Shown here: positions 9,875 to 18,148 of the stretch, piece after piece
Numbering within the stretch: position 1 is the first letter of the stretch
Layout of the letters: each line of letters starts with the position of its first letter
Source of the DNA: JAVBLW01 sp031553215
Lineage (GTDB): Bacteria; Bacillota_I; Bacilli_A; Acholeplasmatales; Anaeroplasmataceae
Direction: 5' to 3'
Length of the DNA: 64,000 nucleotides
NCBI GenBank assembly: GCA_031553215.1
Contig: JAVBLW010000026.1
Location: 7,945 to 71,944, forward strand
Made by a program: the position numbers and the translations under genes
The notes under the pieces: model-generated
Database searches by the model: none
What the model was told of the DNA's origin: nothing
The model's input: the letters and a program-made list of their open reading frames with translations, nothing else

Positions 9875-11191
9875 TTATTCATCCTTTTTTTCTTTACAAG
9901 CTGCACATGCACTTGTAGCATTACTTCTTAATTTATTAACTATATACATATAAATATCATTTAATTTAATTGTTTCTTGTTCATCAGTATCATTATTCTT
10001 GACATTAATAGTTCCATCATTTAATTCATTTTCACCTAATATTGCCGTGAACTTAGCATTTAAGGCATCAGCTTGTTTAAACTGAGATTTAATACTTCTT
10101 CCAAGCATGTCCATTTCAGCAGTTAAACCACCTAAACGGCACATATTTAACAATCTTGAGGATTCTTTTTGAGCATTTTCTCCAAGCGCTATAATGAATA
10201 AATGAGCTTGTTCTGGTCTAACTAGTGATTTTTTTTCTAGTTCTAAAGCTAATAATAATCTTTCCATACCAAATGCAAGTCCTATTGCTGGAGTATCAGG
10301 TCCACCTAATTGCTTAACTAAGTTATTGTAACGTCCACCAGCACATATTACATTTTGAGCACCAAAATCTTTTACATCAATTTCAATTTCAAATACAGTT
10401 TGTGTATAGTAGTCTAACCCTCTAACTAATCTTTCATCCACTTCATATACAATATTCATATCATTTAAAGCTTTTAGTACACTATTAAAATGATCTTTAG
10501 AATAATCATTTAAGAATTCACTTATTTTAGGAGCATTCTTAAAATATTCTTTTTCTCTATCTACTTTACAATCTAGTATTCTAAGTGGATTCTTTATTAA
10601 TCTATTTTTACAATCCAGACATAAATCTTCTTCATATTGTTTAAAATACTCAACTAAGACATCACGATATTTTAAACGTGATTCTTCATCACCAATAGTA
10701 TTAATTTTAACTTTAATTCCTTTTAATCCTAATCCTTTAATAACTGCGGTTGCGCAAGCAATTACTTCGGCATCCATTAACGGATTATTTGAACCATATG
10801 CTTCTATTCCAAATTGATGGAATTGTCTTTGTCTTCCTTTTTGAGGACGCTCATATCTAAACATAGGTCCCATATAAAATAATTTACATACATCATTTGA
10901 TACATATAATTTATTTTCAATATATGCTCTTACTGCACCCGCAGTCCCTTCAGGGCGTAATGTGATTCCTCTATCAGAACGGTCTTTAAAATCATATGTT
11001 TCTTTAGTAACCATATCAGATACATCATTAGCATCTCTATGATATAGTTCAGAAGATTCAAATATTGGGGTTCTAATTTCTTTATAATTATATATTTTGC
11101 AAATTCTTCTAATTGTTTCTTCTAGTTTTACCCAAGATGCTGTGTCACTTGGTAAAATATCATATGTTCCTTTTGGTTTATTAACTATCAT
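9875..11191 (-). CDS. hisS: Histidyl-tRNA synthetase
   Basis: 438 aa. Class II motifs are clear: TLRPEGTAGAVRAYIE, MFRYERPQKGRQRQFHQFG, the histidine-specific LVRGLDYYTQTVFE and CAGGRYNNL, and motif 3 GLAFGMERLLL. A C-terminal anticodon-binding domain follows (about 325-415), then a short tail with the Cys pair CAAC. It overlaps the upstream acetyltransferase by 4 bases (ATGA type) and is separated by a single base from aspS. Confidence 0.96.
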   Translation of the reverse strand: MIVNKPKGTYDILPSDTASWVKLEETIRRICKIYNYKEIRTPIFESSELYHRDANDVSDMVTKETYDFKDRSDRGITLRPEGTAGAVRAYIENKLYVSNDVCKLFYMGPMFRYERPQKGRQRQFHQFGIEAYGSNNPLMDAEVIACATAVIKGLGLKGIKVKINTIGDEESRLKYRDVLVEYFKQYEEDLCLDCKNRLIKNPLRILDCKVDREKEYFKNAPKISEFLNDYSKDHFNSVLKALNDMNIVYEVDERLVRGLDYYTQTVFEIEIDVKDFGAQNVICAGGRYNNLVKQLGGPDTPAIGLAFGMERLLLALELEKKSLVRPEQAHLFIIALGENAQKESSRLLNMCRLGGLTAEMDMLGRSIKSQFKQADALNAKFTAILGENELNDGTINVKNNDTDEQETIKLNDIYMYIVNKLRSNATSACAACKEKKDE

Positions 11192-11757
11192 TTTATATAC
11201 CTACTTTCATACTCATATCTATAAATACTATAATATAGCGCATCATGTAAATGACCATCATACTTATCCTCAAAAGCTCCTCTTTTTCTAAATTCGTAAG
11301 ATAATCCACATTTTTTTATTACTCTTTCACTAGCAATATTCTCTTCTACATGTCCTATTATTATTTTGCTTAATCCTAAATGTTCAAACCCGATTTTAAT
11401 CATATCCTTGACTACACTAGTCATTATCCCCATATTCCAATAATCTTTATGTAATATAAATCCAATTTCACCACAATTGACATTGTGATATATGGTATGG
11501 AAATCAATTTGCCCTATCATTTTACCCGCTCTTGGATCAACAATAGCATATCCAACAGGAGCACCTTCCTGTGGCCTTTTATAAAATATATTTTCAATAT
11601 TCCATAGTGCTTGCATTGGGTTTTGTAATGGTCCCCATGAAACATATTTAGTGGTTTCCTCATCCCTACCATAATCATAAAGATCTAGATAATCATTTGG
11701 CACTATATCTCTTAATATATACTTATTTCTTCTTACAACCGGCATATTTAAAATCAT
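11188..11757 (-). CDS. GNAT family N-acetyltransferase (RimJ/RimL-like)
   Basis: 189 aa from the ATG at 11757, preceded by AGGAGAG. The sequence has the Acetyltransf_3 layout: an LRDIV start, a GEIGFILHKDYWNMGIMTSVVKDMI acetyl-CoA region split over two strands, and ENIASERVIKKCGLSYE near the end. Substrate unknown; relatives acetylate ribosomal proteins or amino acids. It is the first gene after the T-box and overlaps hisS by 4 bases, so it appears to be under tRNA-charging control together with hisS-aspS. Confidence 0.8.
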   Translation of the reverse strand: MILNMPVVRRNKYILRDIVPNDYLDLYDYGRDEETTKYVSWGPLQNPMQALWNIENIFYKRPQEGAPVGYAIVDPRAGKMIGQIDFHTIYHNVNCGEIGFILHKDYWNMGIMTSVVKDMIKIGFEHLGLSKIIIGHVEENIASERVIKKCGLSYEFRKRGAFEDKYDGHLHDALYYSIYRYEYESRYIK

Positions 11758-11773
11758 TTTTTCTCTCCTAAAA

Positions 11774-11968
11774 AAATAAAAAAACATCCTAAACATAAGG
11801 ACGTTAAAAACGCGGTACCACCTTAATTCTAGTAATCACTAGCACTCTACCGTTAACGCCTGGTACGTTATTACTACATTCAAAAGTGTCTTCATTAACT
11901 AATCATTAAGATGCTTGCACCATACCATCCTCGCTTGTAATAATATAATTAATTACTCTTCTTTATCA
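11774..11968 (-). promoter_or_regulatory. T-box leader controlling GNAT-hisS-aspS
   Basis: Read on the minus strand, a Stem I region (AGAGTA, AAGCGAGGATGG, TGGTGCAAGC, ATGAA) precedes the invariant T-box sequence AAGGTGGTACCGCG at 11811-11824. The intrinsic terminator follows: AACGTCCT / AGGATGTT and a T run, 11774-11805. AAGG of the T-box can instead pair with CCTT inside the terminator to form the antiterminator. The specifier region reads GACAC (11886-11890), which contains both GAC (Asp) and the overlapping CAC (His), matching the two synthetases downstream. Confidence 0.92.
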
Positions 11969-11986
11969 TCATTTTAGTATGCTCTA

Positions 11987-12015
11987 ATTTTACCATGTTT
12001 AAAATACAAAGTAAA
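11987..12015 (-). promoter_or_regulatory. Promoter of the T-box/hisS operon
   Basis: On the minus strand TTTACT (12010-12015) and TAAAAT (11987-11992) are 17 bases apart, about 20 bases upstream of T-box Stem I. Confidence 0.6.
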
Positions 12016-12083
12016 CTTAAAAATATTGGTGAAATCGTATTCTATTAATATATATGTCTAAGAAAGGTATTTTATTATTTTAT

Positions 12084-12112
12084 TTGTCTTATTTTGAAAT
12101 AAGTGTTATTAT
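12084..12112 (+). promoter_or_regulatory. Promoter of the DUF2188 gene
   Basis: TTGTCT (12084-12089) and TATTAT (12107-12112) with a 17-base spacer; GAGGTGAT and ATG at 12141 follow. Confidence 0.6.
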
Positions 12113-12140
12113 ATAGGCAAATAATACAAGAGGTGATTAT

Positions 12141-12461
12141 ATGTTATTTTTATGGTTTGGAAAAAAGAAAAAAGAAAAAAATATTGAAAATTCTAATACT
12201 GAGGTAGTTGAAGTTGAGGATGATGATACTATAGAAACCGATAAAGTAAATACTCGTATTACAAGATATCACATTTCAAAAAGAAAAGAAGACAAAAAAT
12301 GGCAAGTAAGACGTGAAGGGGCACAAAAACCTCTTAAACTATTCAATACTCAATTAGAAGCCATTGCATACGCAAAACAAAAAGCTCTAAATCAAGAAAC
12401 TTCAATTGTTATTCATAAAGAAGATGGAAAGATTAGAAAACAAGATTATTCTAAAAAATAG
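12141..12461 (+). CDS. DUF2188-domain small protein
   Basis: 106 aa. After a basic/acidic N-terminus (residues 1-42) comes the DUF2188 fold: RYHISKRKEDKKWQVRREGA, then LFNTQLEAIAYAKQKALNQ and IVIHKEDGKIRKQDYS. The family is a small alpha/beta domain of unknown function. AGGTGAT lies 3 bases before the ATG. It has its own promoter and terminator, so it is probably monocistronic or weakly read through into the DUF1232 gene. Confidence 0.75.
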   Translation: MLFLWFGKKKKEKNIENSNTEVVEVEDDDTIETDKVNTRITRYHISKRKEDKKWQVRREGAQKPLKLFNTQLEAIAYAKQKALNQETSIVIHKEDGKIRKQDYSKK

Positions 12462-12462
12462 C

Positions 12463-12495
12463 AAAAATCCTAACTTAATAAAAGTTGGGATTTTT
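12463..12495 (+). terminator. Intrinsic terminator after the DUF2188 gene
   Basis: AAAAATCCTAACTT and AAGTTGGGATTTTT pair, ending in a T run. Confidence 0.85.
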
Positions 12496-12535
12496 ATTTA
12501 TATACTAACATGTTAAAATATCTATAGGTGATAAT

Positions 12536-12904
12536 GTGAGTTTAAAAAGTCGTGCTAAACAATTAAAAATTGATATACCAGCCATATTCATTGCTTTGAA
12601 AAGAAAGGAAACTCCTATTCTTGCAAAGATATTCGCTGGAATTACTATTATATACGCTCTATCTCCGATAGATTTAATACCTGATTTTATTCCTATATTA
12701 GGATACTTAGATGATTTAATAATTCTTCCATTTTTCATAGTTCTAACTATTAAGTTTATCCCTAAAGAATTAATGGATGAATATAGGAAAGAATCAGAGG
12801 GAATGTGGGAAAATGGCAAACCTAAAAAATGGTATTATGCTATTCCCTTTGCATTAATTTGGTTATTAGTTATATTCCTAATAATAAAAGCAATTTGGTT
12901 TTAA
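12536..12904 (+). CDS. DUF1232 (YkvA-like) membrane protein
   Basis: 122 aa from a GTG start at 12536, with AGGTGAT 3 bases upstream. Residues 30-75 carry the DUF1232 core (YALSPIDLIPDFIPILGYLDDLIILPFFI). A second hydrophobic segment at residues 98-120 ends the protein. Family members are small membrane proteins without an assigned activity. A convergent terminator shared with the deaminase gene follows. Confidence 0.85.
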   Translation: MSLKSRAKQLKIDIPAIFIALKRKETPILAKIFAGITIIYALSPIDLIPDFIPILGYLDDLIILPFFIVLTIKFIPKELMDEYRKESEGMWENGKPKKWYYAIPFALIWLLVIFLIIKAIWF

Positions 12905-12909
12905 ACTAA

Positions 12910-12939
12910 AAATAAGTATACCGTTTGGTATACCTATTT
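12910..12939. terminator. Bidirectional terminator between DUF1232 and deaminase genes
   Basis: A stem AATAAGTATACC / GGTATACCTATT with a GTTT loop and flanking A/T runs lies between convergent genes. Confidence 0.85.
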
Positions 12940-12947
12940 TAATTTAG

Positions 12948-14489
12948 TTATTCATCTAATCCCGCTACTACAAGTGAAACAAAAGCTTGCCATTTTACTT
13001 CCCATATAGCTAATTTTTCTGCCTTTTCTACTTCTGACATACCAGAATATATATAAGAATTTTTAATTAGTTTTTTCAAATCACGCAAATCAATAAACGA
13101 ACCATGATATACTTCCCATAAATCATAATAAGTTCCTGCTGTTTCAAAAATTTGAGGATCATCAGAACAAACTACACATTGAATATTTCTTTTCATAAAT
13201 TCAGTTATTGGATGTATTCTTAAATCCTGAATATACCTTAGCATTTGGTTACTTATAGGACATATTTCTAAACAAATATTCGCCTTTTGGATTTCAATCA
13301 TCAATTGAGGGAAATTATAAATATTTATACCATGTCCAACTCTTTTTGTTCCCAATGCATATGCACCAAATACGTTGTCATTATCTGCCCAATTACTCTC
13401 ACCATCATGGAAATAAAAATTTACCTCTTTACCACCCATACCATTTAAGGTATTGATAATCTTTTCAGCATAATCATCCGTTTTATGGTTAATATCCTCT
13501 TCACTAACCAAATCATATCCGATTATAAACTGAGTTCCGGAGTCTTTTAGTTTTTCTTGCCATGCAGGGATATGAGAAATGATGTATCCAACTAAATCTA
13601 CATCCTCTTCTGGCTTATCCTTTGATATTCTTCTACTTGAGGATATAATAAGTTTAACCTTTAAATCAGGATATTTTTGTCGCGCTGTATCGTAAGCATC
13701 ATACAAAATACTGATACTTTCAGGAACCTCATCAGTATATGGATCTACCATAGTATTAACCTGATTACCTTTTAACTCACCATCATTATTATCTACTAAA
13801 TTTGAAATCCCCGCTCGAAGTTCTATATAGTCATTATTATTTTCATACTGATATTCAAATGATTTGATATAATACTCCTTATAAATACTTCTAACCTTTA
13901 AAATCGATCCTACTCTCGTAAAATAATCATTAAACCCATCCCATATGTATTCTATATCTTCAACACGATTATCAATAAATGTAATCAATCGCTTTATTTC
14001 TTTATATGGATACTTTTCTGTTTCTGCTATTTCCTTAAGGTTAATAAATTTAGTATTTGTTGGTTTTGATGTGAAGTAATAAAATTTACCATGGAAATAA
14101 TCTGTTTTTGTTAATCCTGCATCTGGATCCCAATATACATATACTTTAGGATCATTTTTTAACAATTCCAAAAATCCTTCGGTTGAAAAAGATGAGCTTG
14201 TGTGAATGTGAAGATTTCCTCCACATGGCATTTTACAAAACACTTCTGTAAATAACTTATTATATAATATATCTTCATATGATTTATGAAACATCAATGC
14301 TGGAGCATATGCATCATAGGTGTATTTATTCCCTACTAACTCGTCCCTTTTTCGTTTCATATAATCATTTAAGGTTATTTCATCGCCTACTAATGATGGT
14401 TCATCTTTTGCAAACCAATTTTCATCATCTGCGTTCTTAATAGTTTTTATAATCTCTAAATATTCTTCATGGCTTGTTGGTCTACTCAT
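12948..14489 (-). CDS. ADA2/ADGF-type adenosine deaminase-like protein
   Basis: 513 aa. The C-terminal two thirds follow the ADA2 (CECR1/ADGF) pattern. Metal-binding HxH is in MPCGGNLHIHTSS, the catalytic Glu in FYFHDGESN, the zinc His in GTKRVGHG, and the double Asp in CSDDP. The family signatures LEICPISNQML and HPITEF are also present, and the end IWEVKWQAFV resembles ADA2 termini. All catalytic residues look intact. Eukaryotic ADA2 is secreted, but here there is no signal peptide. It overlaps the upstream Hint gene by 8 bases, so the two are translationally coupled. Adenosine or a related purine is the likely substrate; the biological role is unknown. Confidence 0.82.
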   Translation of the reverse strand: MSRPTSHEEYLEIIKTIKNADDENWFAKDEPSLVGDEITLNDYMKRKRDELVGNKYTYDAYAPALMFHKSYEDILYNKLFTEVFCKMPCGGNLHIHTSSSFSTEGFLELLKNDPKVYVYWDPDAGLTKTDYFHGKFYYFTSKPTNTKFINLKEIAETEKYPYKEIKRLITFIDNRVEDIEYIWDGFNDYFTRVGSILKVRSIYKEYYIKSFEYQYENNNDYIELRAGISNLVDNNDGELKGNQVNTMVDPYTDEVPESISILYDAYDTARQKYPDLKVKLIISSSRRISKDKPEEDVDLVGYIISHIPAWQEKLKDSGTQFIIGYDLVSEEDINHKTDDYAEKIINTLNGMGGKEVNFYFHDGESNWADNDNVFGAYALGTKRVGHGINIYNFPQLMIEIQKANICLEICPISNQMLRYIQDLRIHPITEFMKRNIQCVVCSDDPQIFETAGTYYDLWEVYHGSFIDLRDLKKLIKNSYIYSGMSEVEKAEKLAIWEVKWQAFVSLVVAGLDE

Positions 14490-15981
14490 TATTTACCTCC
14501 ATGTTTTGCATTTCCATATCTCCGACAACTACATCTTCAGCTATCAAAGTATGATCATCACTTTCTAATGAAAGATTAATAACCTCCGAATCATAAATAA
14601 CCTTTTCTATCGATGTTATACCTATTAGTTCCTTATTCCCACCAACCAATTTATCAGTTAATTCCAATTCTGAAGCACGTATGAATCCTCGATTAGTTAA
14701 TATTGGATGATTATATGTTAACTTAATATTCTTATCATTATATGAAATTTTGAATAATTCGTTTTCATAACCTGACCAAATATTTCTTATCTTAACATTT
14801 TTATTATTAGATACTACATAATCACCAATTTTTAAATCAATAATTTTCTTGTAACCATCTGGTGTCAATACTAGTGTATCCTTTGAAAAACAACCCCACA
14901 TAATCCTTAATGGTAAAACACGATAAGTAATATGATTTGTACCATATTCTGTTGGTTCTTTACTTGTAACTCTAAATTGGAAAGTTCTATCTGCTGAACT
15001 AGCATTTATACTATAATCAAAAGTAAGTGATAGTTCAAAATTATAATAGAATGATTCCATTTCCCCAGGTTGTGGTGCAGCAGATCCCCAGTTAGTATTT
15101 ATTTCATATTGAATATTACCACCACTTATAATCGGAGTAATAAAACTAGTAGATGTCGCAGCTACTCCTCCACCATTTATTTTTTCAATCGTTGCCTTTT
15201 GATTAGCTACATTCTTAATTGTCACACTGCTACCCATATTAATTACACCCTTAGCAGGTATTCCTAATTTTGCTGTACTTCCAACGTGACCATAATTACA
15301 AACATAATCACAATCACCTTCTAAATTAGGTTTTCTATATAAAGATATTACTATGTTATTAGGATCATTGGTATTTCTATAATAACGTGAATCATAATCT
15401 GCATATGAACCAAAATACACAGTTGAATTTTCCTTTTTTGGATAGATATGCTGATATTTTGGATCTAGCGTTACTATACTATCTTCGCATGACGCACAAG
15501 ATACTCTCGATGCAGCAATGTTAGTAATTCCACCATTGCTATTGCATATTTTTGTTTCAATAACTAAAGATAATTGGCTTGGCTTTAAATCATCTTCAAG
15601 TTCAATATACTGATTTATCTGAGCTTTAGTTACTTTGGCTTGACTTGGGAAATCAATTTCACCAATCAATGCCCCGGTTTGTTTATCATATAAAGAACCT
15701 TTTAAATCAATTTTTTCTTGTTCTTGCAAGAAACTAAAATATGCACTTATATGAATACATTTTTCTTCTTCCAACCATACAAAGTCTTTAATATCAAAAT
15801 AATCATAAAATACAAATGGTGTTGGAGCTTCCATTTCGTTTAATGTTGGTGGTAAAGTCGATGATGAATTTGATTCTAATATAGGTATACGACTAACCAT
15901 ATTTTTCTTTAATAAATCCTTAGTGTATCCTAATTGTGAATTGCTATTTTGTTCTAATCTTTTTATTCTACTTTTTTCCAT
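14482..15981 (-). CDS. Beta-rich protein with C-terminal Hint (hedgehog/intein-type) domain
   Basis: 499 aa. Residues 364-499 are a Hint domain. It starts with the nucleophile Cys364 in WGCFSKDTLVLTPDG, continues with IIDLKIGDYV, and has the block B-like His in YNHPILTNRG. The C-terminal part (NLSLESDDHTLIAEDVVVGD) lacks the His-Asn dipeptide of splicing inteins, so only N-terminal cleavage or thioester chemistry would be expected. Residues 1-363 are unrecognised, Ser/Thr/Asn-rich and beta-like, with CASC and a Cys pair in GDCDYVCNYG. No signal peptide. It is the first gene of a two-gene unit with the ADA2-like deaminase. Confidence 0.75.
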   Translation of the reverse strand: MEKSRIKRLEQNSNSQLGYTKDLLKKNMVSRIPILESNSSSTLPPTLNEMEAPTPFVFYDYFDIKDFVWLEEEKCIHISAYFSFLQEQEKIDLKGSLYDKQTGALIGEIDFPSQAKVTKAQINQYIELEDDLKPSQLSLVIETKICNSNGGITNIAASRVSCASCEDSIVTLDPKYQHIYPKKENSTVYFGSYADYDSRYYRNTNDPNNIVISLYRKPNLEGDCDYVCNYGHVGSTAKLGIPAKGVINMGSSVTIKNVANQKATIEKINGGGVAATSTSFITPIISGGNIQYEINTNWGSAAPQPGEMESFYYNFELSLTFDYSINASSADRTFQFRVTSKEPTEYGTNHITYRVLPLRIMWGCFSKDTLVLTPDGYKKIIDLKIGDYVVSNNKNVKIRNIWSGYENELFKISYNDKNIKLTYNHPILTNRGFIRASELELTDKLVGGNKELIGITSIEKVIYDSEVINLSLESDDHTLIAEDVVVGDMEMQNMEVNNE

Positions 15982-16110
15982 ATTAATCTCCTTTTATTTT
16001 TATTTAGAAAATAAAATAAAGAATTAGATTTAATGAATTCCCCTCCTGTCCCCCTAGGATTTTTCTTTATTAAATTTCTATTAACCCCAATATATACATC
16101 AATTCTAACA
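15982..16110 (-). promoter_or_regulatory. G-rich structured leader and likely promoter of the Hint/deaminase operon
   Basis: On the minus strand an extended -10 (TGTTAGAAT, near 16105) precedes a leader with GGGG, GGGGG and GGAGGGG runs, striking in so AT-rich a genome. A stem AATAAAGAA / TTCTTTATT (16063-16071 with 16015-16023) encloses the G-rich segment and is followed by a T-rich stretch. It resembles a long-loop terminator or attenuator. The -35 element is weak. AAAGGAG precedes the ATG at 15981. Confidence 0.45.
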
Positions 16111-16187
16111 TAAAAATAAAAAAAATTATTGTTTTCGACATTTTTTCTTTAACAATCGTTCGACAATTTTTGACTTATAGAAAATAT

Positions 16188-16226
16188 AAAAGATGTTCAT
16201 TACACTATGTATAACAAACATCTTTT
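16188..16226 (-). terminator. Intrinsic terminator of the methyltransferase/alaT/alaR group
   Basis: AAAAGATGTT (16188-16197) pairs with AACATCTTTT (16217-16226), with T-rich sequence on the exit side. Confidence 0.75.
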
Positions 16227-16229
16227 ATT

Positions 16230-16979
16230 TTATTGTTTTGTAGCTTTTATCCTAATTCTAACGTAATCTACATACCAAGAACCATCTACATATAATTTAT
16301 CTCTTAAACTATTAACACAGTTATTAATAATTTCATTTATAGTATTTTCTTCCATCCCATTAAATGGAGCCATATTAAACATTCTAATCCAATTTTCTAG
16401 ACCATTATCTCCAACTTGTTTAGTAAAACGATCAAATAATACTGCATAGGTTACTTTAAATCCGTGTTTTTCTAGAATAGGAGAATATTCTCCTATTGTA
16501 GGAAAATAAAACGTTCTAAGATATTTTAATCCTCTTTTTTCAAAATCATGCTCTAAAGTAGAATGAATTGCCTCTGCACATCTACTTCCACCAAATTCAC
16601 ATACTAATTGTCCATTTGGTAATAGATTATTATATACAGAGTCTAATAACTTATCTTGATCAGATATCCAGTGAAATACAGCATTTGAGAATATTGTATC
16701 TACTTTTTCTTCTAATTTGAAATTGGTTGCATCAGCATGAATAAATGTTAATTCAGGAAATTGTTTCTTTGCTATTTCAAGCATTTCTTTTGAACCATCT
16801 AATCCAATTACTTCTTTTCCCATATCAGCTATTCTTTTAGTTAAGGCACCATTACCGCATCCTAAATCTAGAATTTTATTTGATTTGTCAAAATCTATTA
16901 AGTTTAAAACATCTTGTCCGTATTCATGAACAAAATTAAAATTTGTTGCATAACCAGATGCATCCCATTTCTTTTCCAT
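16230..16979 (-). CDS. Class I SAM-dependent methyltransferase
   Basis: 249 aa. SAM-binding motif I is KILDLGCGNGALTKRI, followed by VIGLDGSKEMLEIAKKQFP and the motif II/III region FIHADATNF and IFSNAVFHWI. This is the layout of trans-aconitate-methyltransferase-like and Methyltransf_25 proteins. The substrate cannot be read from sequence. It lies 8 bases after alaT and probably shares its transcript. Confidence 0.8.
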   Translation of the reverse strand: MEKKWDASGYATNFNFVHEYGQDVLNLIDFDKSNKILDLGCGNGALTKRIADMGKEVIGLDGSKEMLEIAKKQFPELTFIHADATNFKLEEKVDTIFSNAVFHWISDQDKLLDSVYNNLLPNGQLVCEFGGSRCAEAIHSTLEHDFEKRGLKYLRTFYFPTIGEYSPILEKHGFKVTYAVLFDRFTKQVGDNGLENWIRMFNMAPFNGMEENTINEIINNCVNSLRDKLYVDGSWYVDYVRIRIKATKQ

Positions 16980-16987
16980 AAAAACCT

Positions 16988-18148
16988 CTATTTTAACTTA
17001 TTAACAAACTTTTCTATTCTTTCTAAAGCTCTTTTTAAATCTTCAATTGAATATGCATATGATAATCTTAAGAATCCTTCTCCACAATCACCAAATGCTG
17101 TACCAGGAACAACTACCACTTTTTCTTCTTTTAGAAGACGAGTTGCGAATTCATCACTTGTAAGTCCAAATTTTGTAATGTTAGGAAATACATAGAATGC
17201 TCCATATGGTTCAAAACAATCAATTCCCATTTCTCTTAATGCATTAACTAAGAATCTTCTTCTTTGATCATAAGCATCTTTCATTTTTCTAACATCTTCA
17301 TCGCCATTTTTAAGGGCTTCAATAGCTGCATATTGGCTATTGGTAGGTGCACACATAATTGCGAATTGATGAATTTTTGTCATTTGGGAAACTATTTCAG
17401 CTGGACCTGCCGCATAACCAAGTCTCCATCCAGTCATTGAGTAAGATTTAGAAAATCCATTTATAACAATTGTTCTTTCTTTCATACCAGGAATTGAAGC
17501 AATTGATATATGATTATCAAGATAGCTTAATTCTGAATATATTTCATCAGATATAACTAATATGTCTTTTTCAATACAAACTTTTGCAATATCTTCTAAG
17601 TCGCTTTTTTCCATAATTGCTCCCGTTGGATTATTAGGGAAAGCTAAGATTAAAGCTTTCGTTTTGTCTGTAATTTTTTCTAATAATTCATCCTTAGTTA
17701 ATCTAAATTGATTTTTTTCTTGTAATTCAATACTTACAACTTTTGCATCAGCTAATAATGCACAAGGTACATAAGCAACATAACAAGGTTCAGGAATTAT
17801 AACTTCATCACCTGGATTAATTATTGCTCTTAGGGCTAAATCAATAGCTTCAGAACCACCAACAGTTACTAGCACATCAGTGTTCCATGTATATTTAACA
17901 TTTATTTTTCTATTTAGGTAGTTACAAATTTCTTTTCTTAATTCAGCTAATCCTGAATTTGAAGTATATACTGTCTTTCCTTTTTCTAAAGCATATATTC
18001 CTTCTTCTCTAATATGCCAAGGTGTATCAAAATCTGGTTCTCCTACACCTAAAGATATTACTCCTTCAATTTCACTTGCTATGTCAAAAAATTTCCTTAT
18101 TCCAGAAGGTTTAAGTTTAACAACCTTTTCTGATAAAAAATTTCTCAT
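16988..18148 (-). CDS. Class I/II aminotransferase, AlaT/PatA-like
   Basis: 386 aa PLP enzyme. The PLP-binding Lys is in NGFSKSYSMTGWRLGYAAGP, the Asn/Pro motif is FPNNPTGAIM, and ISDEIYSEL and a C-terminal substrate Arg (GEGFLRLSYA) are present. It belongs to the aspartate/alanine aminotransferase subfamily. The start overlaps the Lrp-type regulator by 4 bases (ATGA). The same regulator-aminotransferase pairing is known in B. subtilis as alaR-alaT (yugG-yugH), so alanine synthesis is the best guess. Confidence 0.85.
   Translation of the reverse strand: MRNFLSEKVVKLKPSGIRKFFDIASEIEGVISLGVGEPDFDTPWHIREEGIYALEKGKTVYTSNSGLAELRKEICNYLNRKINVKYTWNTDVLVTVGGSEAIDLALRAIINPGDEVIIPEPCYVAYVPCALLADAKVVSIELQEKNQFRLTKDELLEKITDKTKALILAFPNNPTGAIMEKSDLEDIAKVCIEKDILVISDEIYSELSYLDNHISIASIPGMKERTIVINGFSKSYSMTGWRLGYAAGPAEIVSQMTKIHQFAIMCAPTNSQYAAIEALKNGDEDVRKMKDAYDQRRRFLVNALREMGIDCFEPYGAFYVFPNITKFGLTSDEFATRLLKEEKVVVVPGTAFGDCGEGFLRLSYAYSIEDLKRALERIEKFVNKLK

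Noticed and set aside
15070..15267. Plus-strand frame inside the Hint gene, and similar antisense frames elsewhere (for example 2852-3040, 4034-4417, 18726-19373, 63158-63454)
   Set aside because: They have no ribosome site, compositions typical of antisense AT-rich sequence, and sit inside well-supported genes.
12948..15981. The deaminase as part of a RADAR-type defence system
   Set aside because: RADAR needs a large RdrA ATPase and a larger deaminase; neither is present and the deaminase here is of ADA2 type.
16135..16180. Direct repeat TTCGACA(A)TTTTT in the Hint operon upstream region as an operator
   Set aside because: Only two short AT-rich copies, without symmetry; not enough to call a binding site.
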